DNA of 64,000 bases from Tupaia tana (GCA_026018925.1 JAKSZU010000003.1:10999236-11063235); one strand, 5' to 3'; shown: positions 22,626 through 33,303, numbered from the stretch's first letter. A program made the numbers and translations. The notes: generated from the letters alone by a model not told the origin.

Positions 22626-22872
22626 TTTTAAAAAGTAATGGTAGAGTACATGTGCATGCATGAGAGTGGTAGAGAGAGAGAGAGAGAGAGAAGAAAAAAA
22701 CAAGCACCCTCCACAGTGTCTGGCCTTAATCCTCTTCTTCCAGTTCTCCAGCCCATCAGAGCCAGTGCACTTGCACACATACCTGGAATGTTCCGAGCTA
22801 ACTGGGCCAGGGATCCGAACCATGTGAGATCTAACTTCTCTTGTGCAGTGCATTAACACTGAGCCGGCTTCA
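22626..22872 (-). repeat. SINE family C with (GA)n
   Basis: Minus-strand copy with a T12 start, a (GA)n run at 22671-22691, a GTTCTCCAGCCCATCAGAGC box, a B-box complement GGGATCCGAACCATG and a head ending GAGCCGGC. Confidence 0.75.
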
Positions 22873-22919
22873 GGTATAGTTATGATTTCCTAGAACAACA
22901 GTACAAGCAGAGCAAGTAG

Positions 22920-23085
22920 TGTATGAAGGGAACTTGGTTCACTCGAGGAACGGGAAGGTCAGTGTGCTGAAGAAGTATCGCACGTGAGGCTGGGGAATGA
23001 GGAGCAGAGCAGAGCATGCTGGGTCTTTGGAATACGGTAAGGATTTTGGCCTTTATCCCAAGAGCAGTTGAAATCCTAAGCGATA
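22920..23085 (-). repeat. Ancient repeat, probably L2-related
   Basis: CTCGAGGAACGGGAAGGTCA, then GGTAAGGATTTTGGCCTTTA, resemble a block that I associate with ancient L2-type sequence in other mammals. It is probably the continuation of the L2 fragments around 22225-22600. Confidence 0.45.
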
Positions 23086-23150
23086 CAGATTTAACAATCT
23101 ATAAAGGACTATAAAATTAGTGACGAAAGAAGTAAAAGAATAGGGACCAG

Positions 23151-23423
23151 GGGAACCAGAAGTTAGTGTAATGGCTATGTCTCTGGACTCCCATGTAATC
23201 GACCGCGGTTCGAGTCCCGGACCCAGTGGCTTAAACTCACGCCGGGTGTGTGTGCATGCGTGCCCAAGATCCCGAGAGGAGAAAGGAGGAGAAGGGATTG
23301 CAGCGTGGCCATCCTCTCTGGGGGGTGATTTATTTCTCACTTTCTATCTCTCTGTCTCTCTCTGTCTGTCTGGCGAGCGCACACGCCCTGTAGCAAAAAC
23401 CTCTCCAAAAAAAAAAAAAAAAG
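23151..23423 (+). repeat. SINE family A, young, inside another SINE
   Basis: Near-intact, with consensus B box GGTTCGAGTCCCGGACCC, a GCCGGGTGTGTGTGCATGCG body and a long A tail. It is flanked by the 16-bp duplication AAAGAATAGGGACCAG (23135-23150 and 23424-23439), which includes the first bases of the older SINE that starts at 23433. Confidence 0.95.
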
Positions 23424-23432
23424 AAAGAATAG

Positions 23433-23662
23433 GGACCAGCAGACGGCATAATGGTTACGTTGATGGACTTTCACCTGACTGACGGAGGTTTGAGTCCCAG
23501 ACCTGGCTGCTTGCAACTCATGTATGTGCATGTCCAAGATCCCAGAAGGAATAGCAGCGTGACCAACCCCCTGTGGGTTGTTTTCTCACCTTCTCTCTGT
23601 CTCTCTGGCAAGCACACACACTCTATGGCAAAAATCTTTCTTGAAAAAAATAATAAATAAAA
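23433..23662 (+). repeat. SINE family A, older host copy
   Basis: AGGGACCAGCAGACGGCATAATGG head. The body is partly deleted around 23517-23552. It ends CTCTATGGCAAAAATC with an AAT-rich tail. Its 5' tip was duplicated when the 23151 copy inserted. Confidence 0.88.
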
Positions 23663-23900
23663 AAAGATTAAATAGATAACAAAATAATATTTAAAAAGTA
23701 TGAATAAGAGATCATGCAGATCTTTTGAAAATGACTAAAAACTCAATCTGAAAATATCAAAATGAAAAGAAAACTATCCTCTGAATACTGCTAAAAGGAA
23801 AATTTTGAAGAGGAAATCACTGGTCTAACATAAAATAAAATGTTTGCCTTCCAGAGACATTTAACTGTAAAATGTTAGGAACATCTGAGTTTAAAAGTGC
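23663..23900. other. unassigned AT-rich stretch
   Basis: A-rich sequence, nothing recognised. Confidence 0.5.
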
Positions 23901-23908
23901 AATACCCA

Positions 23909-24172
23909 GCCCAGCAGGTGGCATGGTGGTTAAAGCGCTGGACTCCCACATGGCTGACTGAGGTTTAAGTCCTGGACCTGGTGGCTTAAAACTCATGCCA
24001 GCACATGTGCATGCATGCCCAAAATCCCAAGAGGAGAATAGAAGAAAAAAAATTGCAGCATGGCCATCCTCCCTGGGAGGGTGATTTCTTACTTTTTCTC
24101 TCACTGTCCCTCTTTCTCTCTCTCTCTCTCTCCATGTGTCCTATGACAAAAATATTTAGACAAAAAAAAAAT
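23909..24172 (+). repeat. SINE family A
   Basis: Full-length copy, head GCCCAGCAGGTGGCATGGTG. The CT-rich stretch is expanded to (TC)n at 24112-24132. A9 tail. The likely target duplication is GTGCAATACCCA / GTGATGCCCA. Confidence 0.88.
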
Positions 24173-24349
24173 TGTGATGCCCAAAAATGTTCTAGAGATG
24201 CATTTGATGGGGAGGGTTATGAAACCAATTACCCATTCTATTGTGTGGTTCAATAGTCAAAAACTCCTGACTGTCTGACAGCTTCCAATGAATTTTTTAA
24301 GGAATTAAGTTTTAATCTTATATTTACTGGAAAGAATTTCTATTTCCTC

Positions 24350-25236
24350 TCATATCTGGTAGAAGACCTGCTTTACTGATAAACAACTAGAAAAATGGAC
24401 AAAATACATGAAACAACACAGAAAGCAGAACTGTGATCCCCAAGAGAAAGGAAACAAATAAGATGAACCCCCGATCATCTCAGCTTTTTATCTGTAAATG
24501 ATTTCTAGATCATAGCACAGGAAGAGAAGAATAAAGCCAACACACTTACCAAGATGAAAAGACAGAGGGCAGAATCTGGGGAGCCACGATGGCCAGGATT
24601 TTCAGGGCAGACCACCAGGGAGCCATGCGGAGGAAGAACACCATGAATCTGCAGAGAAATCCTCGCTAGTCTCTGGTTGAATTGAGTTCTAGATATGAGT
24701 TATGTATGGGTCGTCAGGAAAGTCATGAAACACTTTTGCATAGAAAATCATAGAAGAATATGTCATAACTTTCCAGATGACCTAATAGAACTTTATAAAA
24801 CCAAAGTACAATAGCCAGAAAACCATAAGCCAAATTATTCTGAGAGTTCACTCAGGGTTAGGAGATACTGGAGTCTCTACCAGCCAGAGAAGAGAGATCC
24901 TGTTAATTTCATAGAACATTCAGTGAAGACCTCAGAAGGGCCATGCCTTGTACTGAAGAGTCAGAGAGTAGTAAACGTTGCTAGAGATCCATCCTACCAA
25001 AGCCTGAAAACAATCCTCAAAAGAATAGAGCTGATTCTCAAGTAACTGAGTTTTCTGGGAAACAAAACAACACAAAACAAAACCTTTAAGATCTTTAAAA
25101 GAAGAAAACAAAATTTAAAACAAAAATACTTGATAAAAATACAAAAATCATAATGTTCACCAAGCAAAAATGGTTATTCAAAGAAACAGAAATACTTGAC
25201 ACATAACAGAATGAAAGCAAAACTGCAATAGATTCT
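24350..25236 (+). mobile_element. HAL1-like LINE, left part
   Basis: ATGGACAAAATACATGAAAC and the following A-rich, purine-rich sequence look like a HAL1 (L1-related, ORF1-only LINE) in + orientation. Its 3' part is clearer at 29955-31090, after the retroviral insertion. No intact ORF survives. Confidence 0.5.
24716..24787. mobile_element. Palindromic MITE, copy 2
   Basis: TGGGTCGTCAGGAAAGTCAT ... TAACTTTCCAGATGACC has the same ends as 19131-19208 and TA at both flanks. It shares the internal TTTTGCATAGAAAA. Older, with several mismatches between the arms. Confidence 0.65.
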
Positions 25237-25329
25237 TTTTTTTTTCCCTAAAGAAAAAGGAAAGTTTATTGAGAAAAACAGTGCCTGAGGGTCTGAAACC
25301 AGAGGTGTTTAGCCCAGCCTACCCAGGAC

Positions 25330-25640
25330 TCATCAGGTATTTACTTGGGAGGGGTGAAGGGGTAGGGTCCTGAAAATGGCTAGTACTTTCATTAGCTTAC
25401 TTGCCAGTAAGGGAGGACTCTGACCAGAGGACTCCGGCCAAAGGTTGCTGTAACCATCTCCTCATTTTCTGACAGGAAATTACCTAAAGGCCATTCAGCG
25501 GACATCAAACATTTCCAGCCTTTATTTATTAAAAAAAGATGGGGCACGGGTGGGACAAAGGAGTATGGGTGATGGCCTGTCTTCTGGAGCTGCTTCATGC
25601 TGAGAAAGTGCACTCGTTGTTTTAGGGTGGTGAGGAGGGG
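25330..25640 (-). other. U3-like part of the retroviral copy
   Basis: Lies between the env-like end and the 3' R. Its R portion (GGTTTCAGACCCTCAGG on the minus strand) pairs with the 5' R block at about 29915 (GGCTTCAGACCCCGGG). U3 has no counterpart at the 5' end. Confidence 0.6.
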
Positions 25641-25980
25641 TGTGGGTCGTCTGGAGGCAGGCGTGAGCACTGTCTGCTCTGAAGCGCCAAGATAGGTTCA
25701 GCCTGTTTGGGGGGCTACTTGTTGGATGGCATCTTGGATGAAGCGGTTTAGCATTTTTAGGAGTGGAGGTCCTACAGAAACTAAGAGAAGAGTTCAGTGG
25801 AGGCAACCAGGGGAAGGATGAAAGAGGCAGAGACCTCCTTTTTCTGCTGTGAGATAGTCTAGGCCTCTTTGGTTTGAAGCATTACCACAGCCATGGGAAC
25901 ATGGGTAAGCAGAGGAGCCTCAGTAAAAGAACAGGCCAGTATTAAAAAGGCAGTTTGAAATGTGAAGAAAGAACAGATGT
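25640..25980 (-). pseudogene. env transmembrane-end relic
   Basis: On the minus strand fragments read VVMLQ, then after a stop a KKEVSASF segment, then VGPPLLKMLNRFIQDAIQQV. They sit in the order of the end of a gamma-type env transmembrane subunit (conserved helical motif, then cytoplasmic tail). Stops and frame changes make it non-functional. Assignment is by eye. Confidence 0.5.
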
Positions 25981-26479
25981 CTCAGGACTTGATTTCTGCC
26001 CTATGATTTTATTTCTTTAACTCCTAAGGCATTTGTCTAAGTAGCCCAGTAAGAGACTGGATAGGTGGTGGGTTTTGTGAAGTAGCACGGTACCACTTTT
26101 TGTAAGAACGTCTCAGTTTTACAGAGGGCAAAGACAATCTGGTGTAACAAAGAAACTGTGAGAGGCAAAGCAAGGGTTCTGTAAGTGGCAGCGGGAGGAT
26201 CCGCTGGTGGATCTTACCACTAGGCAGTAGCAGCAGCCTGAAGTCAGTCCATCCGTGGTCACTCCTGATCCCTGCATGAGCTTTTGGGGTTTTTATTATT
26301 ATTATTATTATTAAAAGTTGATTGGGACAAGAATTTGTCCTTTAATTTGGAAAACACTTTTTTAAATTTTAGTCAACTTGTCATACGTAAAGCCCCTTCA
26401 CAAAATTACCTTCATAATTCTTTTCTCTCTTTCTTATTTACTATAATTTTTTTTTCTTCTAATAAGTTTACTTTTGGAA

Positions 26480-26800
26480 ACAACCTTAACCTCTGATTTA
26501 GACAAAAATTAGTATTTCAAAGAACACGTTCTTATTTGTCTCTTTAAGGGTGAGCTGAGGCTTGCCTAGTGAGATTTTCAGATGTCCCGGGGTAGCTGTT
26601 GGGGTCTCGGACCCCCAAATCCTCGATTTTAGAGGCCAGCATGGACTCAAGCCTGAGGCTCCCTTCAGAGCTTGGGCCATTCCCATCTTTAGTGACCAAC
26701 TCCACACAGGTGACAAGGGTCCAGTGAGGACCGGTGCATGTCAGTTATGGACATTGTCCAAGACCCCGGCCTCTCACATTGGAAACATTTTGTCTCGTCC
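26480..26800 (-). pseudogene. gag nucleocapsid / protease junction relic
   Basis: On the minus strand 26795-26758 encodes a C-x2-C zinc-knuckle start (CFQCERPGSW) and 26716-26690 a second C-x2-C ... H (CHLCGVGH). Downstream a PQLTL ... FFEIL stretch precedes the place where a retroviral protease active site would be, but that site is not seen. The order fits a class I retrovirus with two knuckles. Frame is broken several times. Confidence 0.55.
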
Positions 26801-27689
26801 AAGGCAGAGGCTCTGATCTGGGCTTTTCCAGATCCCGCCCTCGAGTGAAACTTGTTCCCAGCCTTTAGGATTACCAGCAGTGATTCAGGGGGCTATGGTC
26901 AAAGGAAATTAGGCCTTTTTTATTTTTTTGTATTTTTAAGTTAAATCAAAGATTCAGGTAAATTTCCAAGTTAATTATAGTGCTTTCTTGAGTTATCTAA
27001 GAATTTTCCTTGATCTACTCTGATCTGTGAGAGAGATGCTGCACTGAGAAGATAACCTAAACTCCAATAGGTTCTGTTTTTTTTTTTAAGTTTTTTTTTT
27101 TTTTTCTTCTCAATTTAATTTCCCATAAAGAGCAGCTGAGTACAGCCAGGAGGGTGGAGCCCAGCAGGTTTTACAAAAGATCTGCCTTACTGACCATCTA
27201 AAAGCTCTAGCTAGAGGATGCAGCCATAGTTTTACCTTTTTGCTAAATCTGGTCATCTAACTTATATTGGAATTAGGCATAAGGTTTGGGTGTAAATCTG
27301 CCCCAGCTCCTGAGAGTGGCAGCCAAGAGGAGCGTCCTAAGGGGTAGAAGTTTAATTGCCCATCTGGAAGAGAAAATAGGAATTATCAGAAGGTAGAAAG
27401 GGAGAAGACAGTCAGGGGCTCTGGCCTTAACCTGTCCTCCCACCCTGTGCCTTGACTCTTATTATACCATACCAGGTCCTCGGACAGGAGTTTTTTAGTG
27501 TCTGTCTCCCATACCAAGTCTCATGCAAAGCCAGTTGTGGGGTCCCCTCGTTATAGGGTCTCCTAGATGTTTGCCTCAGGTAGAGGAGACTAGTCAGACT
27601 AAATTGATCTTTTGCTATTTGGTAAGCAAGAGAGCCAAGGGTAAACTGAAACCTGGAGGGTAGGTAGGCTGTAAGGAGATTGATTGATT

Positions 27690-27930
27690 GATTTATAGAT
27701 TTTTGCTATAGGATGCATGTGCTTGTCAGAGAGGCAGAAAGCAAGAAATCACCCCCCACCCCCCCAGCAGGGATAGCCATGTGCAATCTCTTCTCCATTC
27801 TCCTCTTGGGATTTTGGGCATGTGCACACATGAGCCCCACATGGGTTTCAAGCCTCCAGGTTCTGGACTTGAACCATGGTTGGCCACGTAGGAGTCCAGC
27901 AACATAATCATTACACTATCTGCTGGTCCC
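27690..27930 (-). repeat. SINE family A inside the retroviral copy
   Basis: Minus-strand copy beginning at an ATTG-repeat (27680-27693). It has a C-rich AATCACCCCCCACCCCCCCA box and the head end CTATCTGCTGGTCCC at 27930. Younger than the retroviral insertion. Confidence 0.87.
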
Positions 27931-28669
27931 AGAAGATCATTTTTAAAAGTGAATCTCTACTGGAAGTTCCTTTGAAGAGGCTTTACTAGTGGCTGTGTTT
28001 ATCTATTCGATCCCTGCCCTGGGGAATCTGGTATTTCCCCAGGGGTCATTAAGTTTTTAATTACATCTATCTATATTAATTAGAATTTTTAACTTTTACA
28101 ATTTTAACTTTTAGCATTTACCAATAGCTTATGAATACACCACTTGTAAAACTGGATTTATATCTTTTTAAATACCAATTTCACCTAACAGAACAATCTT
28201 ATTAATAGACTTACTCTTGTAAAATTTAAAAAGCAAAACAGTAGAGTAATCCAAATTTCATGTTAGAGTATGTTAACTTGTTTAAAGCTGACTTGGATAT
28301 TTTTTAAATATCACCTCAATTAAACTTGATCTTTAGATAAACTTAGATATTTTATAAATATCGCCTCAATTAAACTCCATTTAAGATCTTAAATTATCTG
28401 AACTATCTCATTTACAATCACTTTTTTTGTTCGTTTTTTTAACTACTGGTGGAAACCAAGATACTAGAAAAACTAGTCATTAATCTACCTGTTAATTATT
28501 TTTATGGCATGTTAGATATCTACCATATCATGTATACCATATAACACATAAATGTCAAATATTTCATTAAACCAGCATTATTAAGACAAATGATGTTGTC
28601 CAAATGATATAACCCTAGACAATAATAAATGTTGGAAATTGTGAAGATCTTCATCTATTAATTTATTCC
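27931..28669. other. AT-rich block inside the retroviral copy
   Basis: Strikingly AT-rich compared with the rest of the insert. It contains an imperfect direct repeat of about 45 bp (28285-28385) with the shared unit ATATC(A/G)CCTCAATTAAACT. Its relation to retroviral genes is unclear. Confidence 0.5.
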
Positions 28670-28913
28670 TTTTTTAGAGGTTTTTGCCTTAGGGCATGGG
28701 CACTCTCCAAAGACAGAGACACAGTGAGAAGGAAAGTGAGAAATCACTCCACAGGGGAGATGGCCACTCTGCAATACCTTCTCCTCCATTATCCGCCTTG
28801 GATCTTGAGCACACACACCTGGTATGAGTTTCAAGCCACTGGATCCTGGGCTCAAATTGCAATCAGCCATGTGGGAGTCCAGAGACATAACTGTTACACC
28901 ATCTGCTGGCCCC
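28670..28913 (-). repeat. SINE family A inside the retroviral copy
   Basis: Minus-strand copy with TTTTTGCCTTAGGGCATGGG near the 3' end, a B-box complement CTGGGCTCAAATTGC and the head end CATCTGCTGGCCCC. Confidence 0.87.
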
Positions 28914-28924
28914 ACGTTTCCTTT

Positions 28925-29700
28925 TTAACGTATTTGAAGCCAGCTTATTAAAGATTTACTTGTCACATGAACTTGGAAAGTATTCGTTATAGATGAATTT
29001 GTTGATGAGAAGGGGAATATGGTAGGCTCCAGATCTTGTTGGAAGGAAAGTAGGGAAGGATTCTGGCTGGGGGATTTGTGTTTCAATTTGCGAAGATGGC
29101 AACGAGGCATCAGAGGAGGAGGAGGTAGGCAGAAGGGACACAGGGAGAGAAGGTGTGGTTGGATAGGTTGAACTGAGAAGAATTTTCCTTAGGGATCCAA
29201 GGGAAGGATTTGAAAAGTGGCATAGGATTGGCAGAGAGAAGGGCGGGGGCAGAGAATGAAAAAGACCTGGAGAAAGGGAACATCAGACCTTTGTGTTGAC
29301 ATTGGAAGAAACTGTCAAGACTGTGCAGAATTTAGGAATTCAAAGTGTCATTTTTTGGCTACTGCCAGACTGAGTTACAGAAAAAGATGGCACAGCAAGG
29401 TTTGATTTTACCTCCAGGATGCAGCGTGTGAAGGTTTTTTCAGGAGAGAGCCCAGGGGACAACCTTTGGAATCTGTGATTTGGTGTTGTTCCTGGTGGGA
29501 GAAGTGAGAAGACAAGAGATCTGGAGTAAAAGACAAGAGCATCCTCGAGTCCAAAAACCCTGATAGTTAGCAGTGAACCATACTTGAAGGGGGCATCCCC
29601 CAGTTCAAGAGGATCAGGAAGAGACCTGGTCCCAACCTGTGGAGGAAGGAGTCAACCTGGTGCTAAGATTTTTCCCTGTGAGGGGACCCGTCCCCAGAAG
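28925..29700 (-). pseudogene. gag-leader relic of the retroviral copy
   Basis: Serine/proline-rich short reading frames on the minus strand (for example LLPTSSSSDASLPSSQ at about 29130) lie where the 5' part of gag is expected, between the leader and the nucleocapsid relic. Many stops. The match is positional and compositional, not a domain that I can identify. Confidence 0.4.
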
Positions 29701-29737
29701 ACAACTCCAAGTCATGGGGCTTAACAGCTCATCACTC

Positions 29738-29752
29738 ACCCGAACGAGGGGT
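29738..29752 (-). other. Possible primer-binding site remnant
   Basis: The minus strand reads ACCCCTCGTTCGGGT. The CTCGTTCGGG core is one base from the CTCGTCCGGG half of a tRNA-Pro primer-binding site. It lies about 150 bp after the 5' AATAAA, a plausible U5 length. Confidence 0.4.
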
Positions 29753-29954
29753 CTGGTGTGGCATGCAGAAGAGAGCTCCAGCATGAATTTGGGCCCTGCA
29801 GGAGATGGCTGCCTCCAGCGAGTCTCCCAGGTTTCAGATGTTAGGGCTTAGAGTAAGATTCAGGAGGCACTATCTCAAGAGAAAAAGGAAAGTTTATTGA
29901 GAGAAAGAGAATCCCGGGGTCTGAAGCCAGAGGTGCTTCAGCCAATAAGATTCT

Positions 29955-31090
29955 AAAGTAAAACAAAAACAAGAACAATAAAAAGCGGGGATGTTGAATT
30001 TCATAAAAACTAAAACAGTTATAATTATGCTCAAGAACTTAAAAAGTAGATGGAAGATACTTTAGAAACAATAAACTACTAGCATTGAAGAATGAATAAC
30101 TTAAAATTAAAAATTAACAGGAATGATGTATCAGAAGATTAGATTATGTAAGAGGAAGAGTCAAACTTCATACTTTTTCTAGTTTCATAATCGAGAAATA
30201 ATCTAGTTTCATAATCTAGAAACTACCAAAATTGAAGTGCAAAGCAAAAACATGCTGAAAGAAAATGAATGGGTCTTTATGAACTGTGTGACAATATCAG
30301 AGATGGTAACATATGAGTACTTTGACTGAAAAAGGTAACAGAGGAAGGAAAAGAAAAAATATCTAAAGAAATAATGACTATAACATATTTTGTATTTGGT
30401 TCAAACTCTCAACCTACAAGTTTGAGAAGCTCAACAAACTATAGCTAACCTAAACACAAGCGAATATATCCAGGAACATCGCAATCAAATTGCTGGGGAA
30501 AAAAAAAGAAAAAGAAAAAATGGTAGGAGCCAGACAGTGATGCATCAGTAAAACATTATATTCTTTCAGTCTGACCCACATGGGAAGGTTCTGGGTACAG
30601 GTCTAAAGATCCCTGTGAAAACTCTAGCCACATGTGGCTGGCGACCTGGGCCTGGCTAAAGCAGGGAGTGAATTATGTCAGTAAGACATAATTGGGAATG
30701 TTGTCTCTGTCTCTGTGACTCATGGGAGAAATAAATAAAAAACACCGTATATGCGGAAGAGCAAACAGACTGACTGCAGATCTATGTCGAGAAACGATAC
30801 AAACCAAAAGACTGGTGTCATATCTTTAAAGTACTGAAAGAAAATAAAAACAATTGACTTAGGATTCTATCCCCCAACAAGCAAATAGACAAAAAATCAG
30901 AGATGAGGGTGAGTAAAATGATTTTGAATACATAAAAGTTGAGAGAATTTATCAGTACTACATGTGTTCCATAAAAAATGTCAATAGTAGTTCTTCAGGA
31001 TGAAGGAAAATATTACAAGATAAGAATTTGAGACTCCATAAATAAAGAGCTTCAGAAATGGTGGAAAAATATCTAAGATATTTTGTTTGG
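29955..31090 (+). mobile_element. HAL1-like LINE, right part
   Basis: GAAGCTCAACAAACTATAGC, GGATTCTATCCCCCAACAAG, GAGAGAATTTATCAGTACTA and TAGTTCTTCAGGATGAAGGA follow the order of the 3' half of HAL1/L1-type ORF1 sequence. Split by the family B SINE at 30525-30742. Non-coding today. Confidence 0.7.
30525..30742 (+). repeat. SINE family B, reference copy
   Basis: GGAGCCAGACAGTGATGCAT head, GGTTCTGGGTACAGGTCTAA in the B-box position, GGCTGGCGACCTGGGCCTGG body, (TCTCTG)n, then GTGACTCATGGGAGAAATAA and an A-rich tail. Best preserved of the family in this window. Confidence 0.75.
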
Positions 31091-31129
31091 CTTTTAAATG
31101 CAGAAATTTTATTGGCTTTAATTTAAAAT

Positions 31130-31304
31130 TTTTTTCTTTTAAAGTATGATTTTAATTTAGGGCAGAAAATGTTTGAAATCTATGCATAGTTCTGTTTTAT
31201 TCGTTTTTATTTACATTTAATTATTGTACATCCCTATAGTGTACAATATTGTTTTCAAAGCATACATGCATTGCATGTCAATCAGGTCAAAGATATTACC
31301 ATAC
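31130..31304 (-). mobile_element. L1 3' end, minus orientation
   Basis: ATTTACATTTAATTATTGTA and ACATCCCTATAGTGTACAAT resemble the L1 3' tail also seen at 38597 and 48597. 5'-truncated. Confidence 0.5.
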
Positions 31305-31484
31305 ACACCACTAGGTGAGTGTACGTGCATGCCCAAAATCTTGAGAGGTGAATGGAGGAGAAGGGATTGTGGTGTGGCCATCCCCCCCGGGGGTTGAGTT
31401 CTTGCTTTCTGTGTCTCTGTCTCTGTCTGTGTGGCAAGTGCATGCACCCTACAGCAAAAATTTCTCTCTCTAAAAAAAAAAAGA
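31305..31484 (+). repeat. SINE family A, 5'-truncated
   Basis: Starts inside the body at about GTGAGTGTACGTGCATGCCC and continues to CCCTACAGCAAAAATTTC and an A11 tail. The pol III head is missing, so it was dead on arrival. Confidence 0.88.
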
Positions 31485-32180
31485 ATATGATATAGCCTAT
31501 CAGTTGTCTGTATTATTACAAATTAACCAATGCAAACTATTAATAACTTATAACAGCCTCCTCTGCAGTTTCTGTTACATAATTAAGCTTTCTTGGTTGC
31601 CATTTTGATGAGCATATATATTGACAGTTTCTGGGAAACCAGAAATTTGTTCATCTGGGTGATTTTCCTTAAGTAAGCTCTGGCTCAAATAAACTACTTT
31701 TATTTCACTTAATATACCTCAGCCTTCTTTTTTAGGTTGACACCACTTTGTAAAGGCATTTTGTGTAGACCTATACACCAACAGAATTAATCTTCTGGGG
31801 CCAAAGAATCATTGAAAATTTGATGAAAACTGAAATCTCTCCCCTGAAAATTATACTCTGTATATATGTAGTTTTCCTTAGAGGCCCAAAACATGCCAAA
31901 GATGGCTAACAATGACTTATTAGTTTACTTTCTGTATACATTTTTAAACTTAAATTTACTTGTGCTTATTGGAAAAAGAAAGTATTACTATGATCAAATA
32001 CAAAGTATAAGAAAGAATAAAAATCCAAATACATTTATATTTAAAATGTAGATAAGATTCTTCTACCACTTGCATTTATAAAATTTACTCTTGACATTTT
32101 TCCACATGGGGCATATGGATTTAGCATACTGTAAGAAACAACTCCTGATATGAGGTACCATAATTTTCTATTTTCTCTCT
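31485..32180. other. unassigned stretch, possible LTR fragment
   Basis: GGCTCAAATAAACTACTTTT (about 31681) resembles an LTR polyadenylation region, but I cannot place it. Otherwise AT-rich DNA without features. Confidence 0.4.
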
Positions 32181-32182
32181 CC

Positions 32183-32430
32183 ATGTGTTAATCCATTTCA
32201 CAAATATTTACTGAACCTCCATTAGGTGAGGTGTTCTGCTTGACTGGAGAAATAACAGTACACAAAACATTTCATGTTCTTAGGGAGCTAGCATTCTAGT
32301 AGGGAGTAATAAATCATGAACAAGAAGTGAATAACTATGTATTGTAATTTTAACTATGCAGAAAAACTAACAATCATAGATGAGATAAAGAATAAGGTGG
32401 CGGGGTGGGGTCAGTTTTGTGCTGAGGCTT
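32183..32430 (-). repeat. L2 3' region
   Basis: TTCACAAATATTTACTGAAC, AACAGTACACAAAACATTTC and GGGAGCTAGCATTCTAGTAG follow the order of the L2 3' end read in reverse. Confidence 0.7.
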
Positions 32431-32980
32431 TCGTGATGAGAGACTGTGAGAAGAGCTGGAGAAGTAGCATTTCATGCTATTGTGAACAATTCCAGTATTG
32501 TAGAGGAGACTAAAACTTTCTCTTTACCCTCTGAAAGTTCAATAACTGAGTCTATGGGAGAATCTGATAGTAGATCAATGAACAGGAGAAGAGGCATACA
32601 AATACATTACATGCACAGGGGCATCACCAGAAAGAATAGTGTCCAATAACCTAGTGAAATCTAGAAGCTTTGTATTTTCATAGGGGAGAAGGAAGAAGGG
32701 GTGCAGGAAACTTGAAAAGTTAAATAGCTCACAGCCTGTAACAGTCTGTCTCAAAGTGGCTCCAACTCACAGTCCTTTTCCTGGTGATAAGGACCCTTCC
32801 CTGGCTGGTATTTCCCCAGGAGACTCATAACCATCAAGGTTCTTTTTGGGTGAATCTATCTTTTAAGTTGATAAGGGAGTTTCAGAGAGAACTCCTCTGA
32901 GCTGTTCCCCACTGCCCTGGGTTTGAAGTAATCAAAATCAGGAGGCAGCTCGCCTTCGATATAAACATGAGATAAAGGCA
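32431..32980. other. unassigned, possibly ancient LTR-derived
   Basis: AAGGACCCTTCCCTGGCTGG and CCCAGGAGACTCATAACCAT resemble LTR or retroviral-type repeat sequence of other mammals, but I cannot assign a family. Confidence 0.35.
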
Positions 32981-32991
32981 TTGATTGCTTA

Positions 32992-32997
<6 letters not shown>

Positions 32998-33031
<34 letters not shown>

Positions 33032-33303
33032 GGAGAGGTTTTTTTTTTTTTTTTTTTTTCCGCTATAGGGCGCGTGCGCTCGCCAGACAGACAGAGAGAG
33101 ACATAGAGACAGAAAGCGAGAAATCACCCCCCAGGGGGGATGGTCACGCCGCAATCCCTTTTCCTCCATTCTCCTCTCGGGATCTTGGGCACGCACGCAC
33201 ACGCGCCCGGCGTGAGTTGTAAGCCACCGGGTCCGAGACGCGAACCGCGGTCGACTACGTGGGAGTCCAGCGACATAGCCATTACGCTAACTGCTGGTTC
33301 CCT
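32998..33303 (-). repeat. SINE family A, youngest-looking copy
   Basis: Perfect 15-bp target duplications GATTGCTTACTCTTT (32983-32997 and 33304-33318). CpG-rich body, A box complement ATTACGCTAA, B-box region GGTTCGCGTCTC on the minus strand. It has a poly(A) of over 30 and a second internal A run of about 20 between the CCCTATAGCG motif and CCTCTCCC. Probably a recent, possibly polymorphic insertion. Confidence 0.96.

Larger units (their letters stand above)
25237..29943 (-). mobile_element. Class I endogenous retrovirus RNA, retroposed copy
   Basis: On the minus strand the insert starts at about 29943 directly in an R-like block (AATAAA at 29898-29893, U5-like sequence after it). It runs through decayed gag, pro-like and env-end segments and finishes with U3, R, a second AATAAA (25270-25265) and a short poly(A) (25245-25237). 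Near-identical flanks, AATAGATTCT (25227-25236) and AATAAGATTCT (29944-29954), are target duplications. The 5' end lacks U3 and the 3' end lacks U5, as expected of a genomic or spliced RNA copied by LINE machinery rather than an integrated provirus. At 4.7 kb including two SINEs it is far shorter than a provirus; most of pol is absent. No ORF is open. Confidence 0.75.

Noticed and set aside
25392..25806. Overlapping 92- and 94-residue minus-strand ORFs as a novel gene
   Set aside because: They lie in the env-end/U3 part of the retroviral copy and are frame-broken relics.
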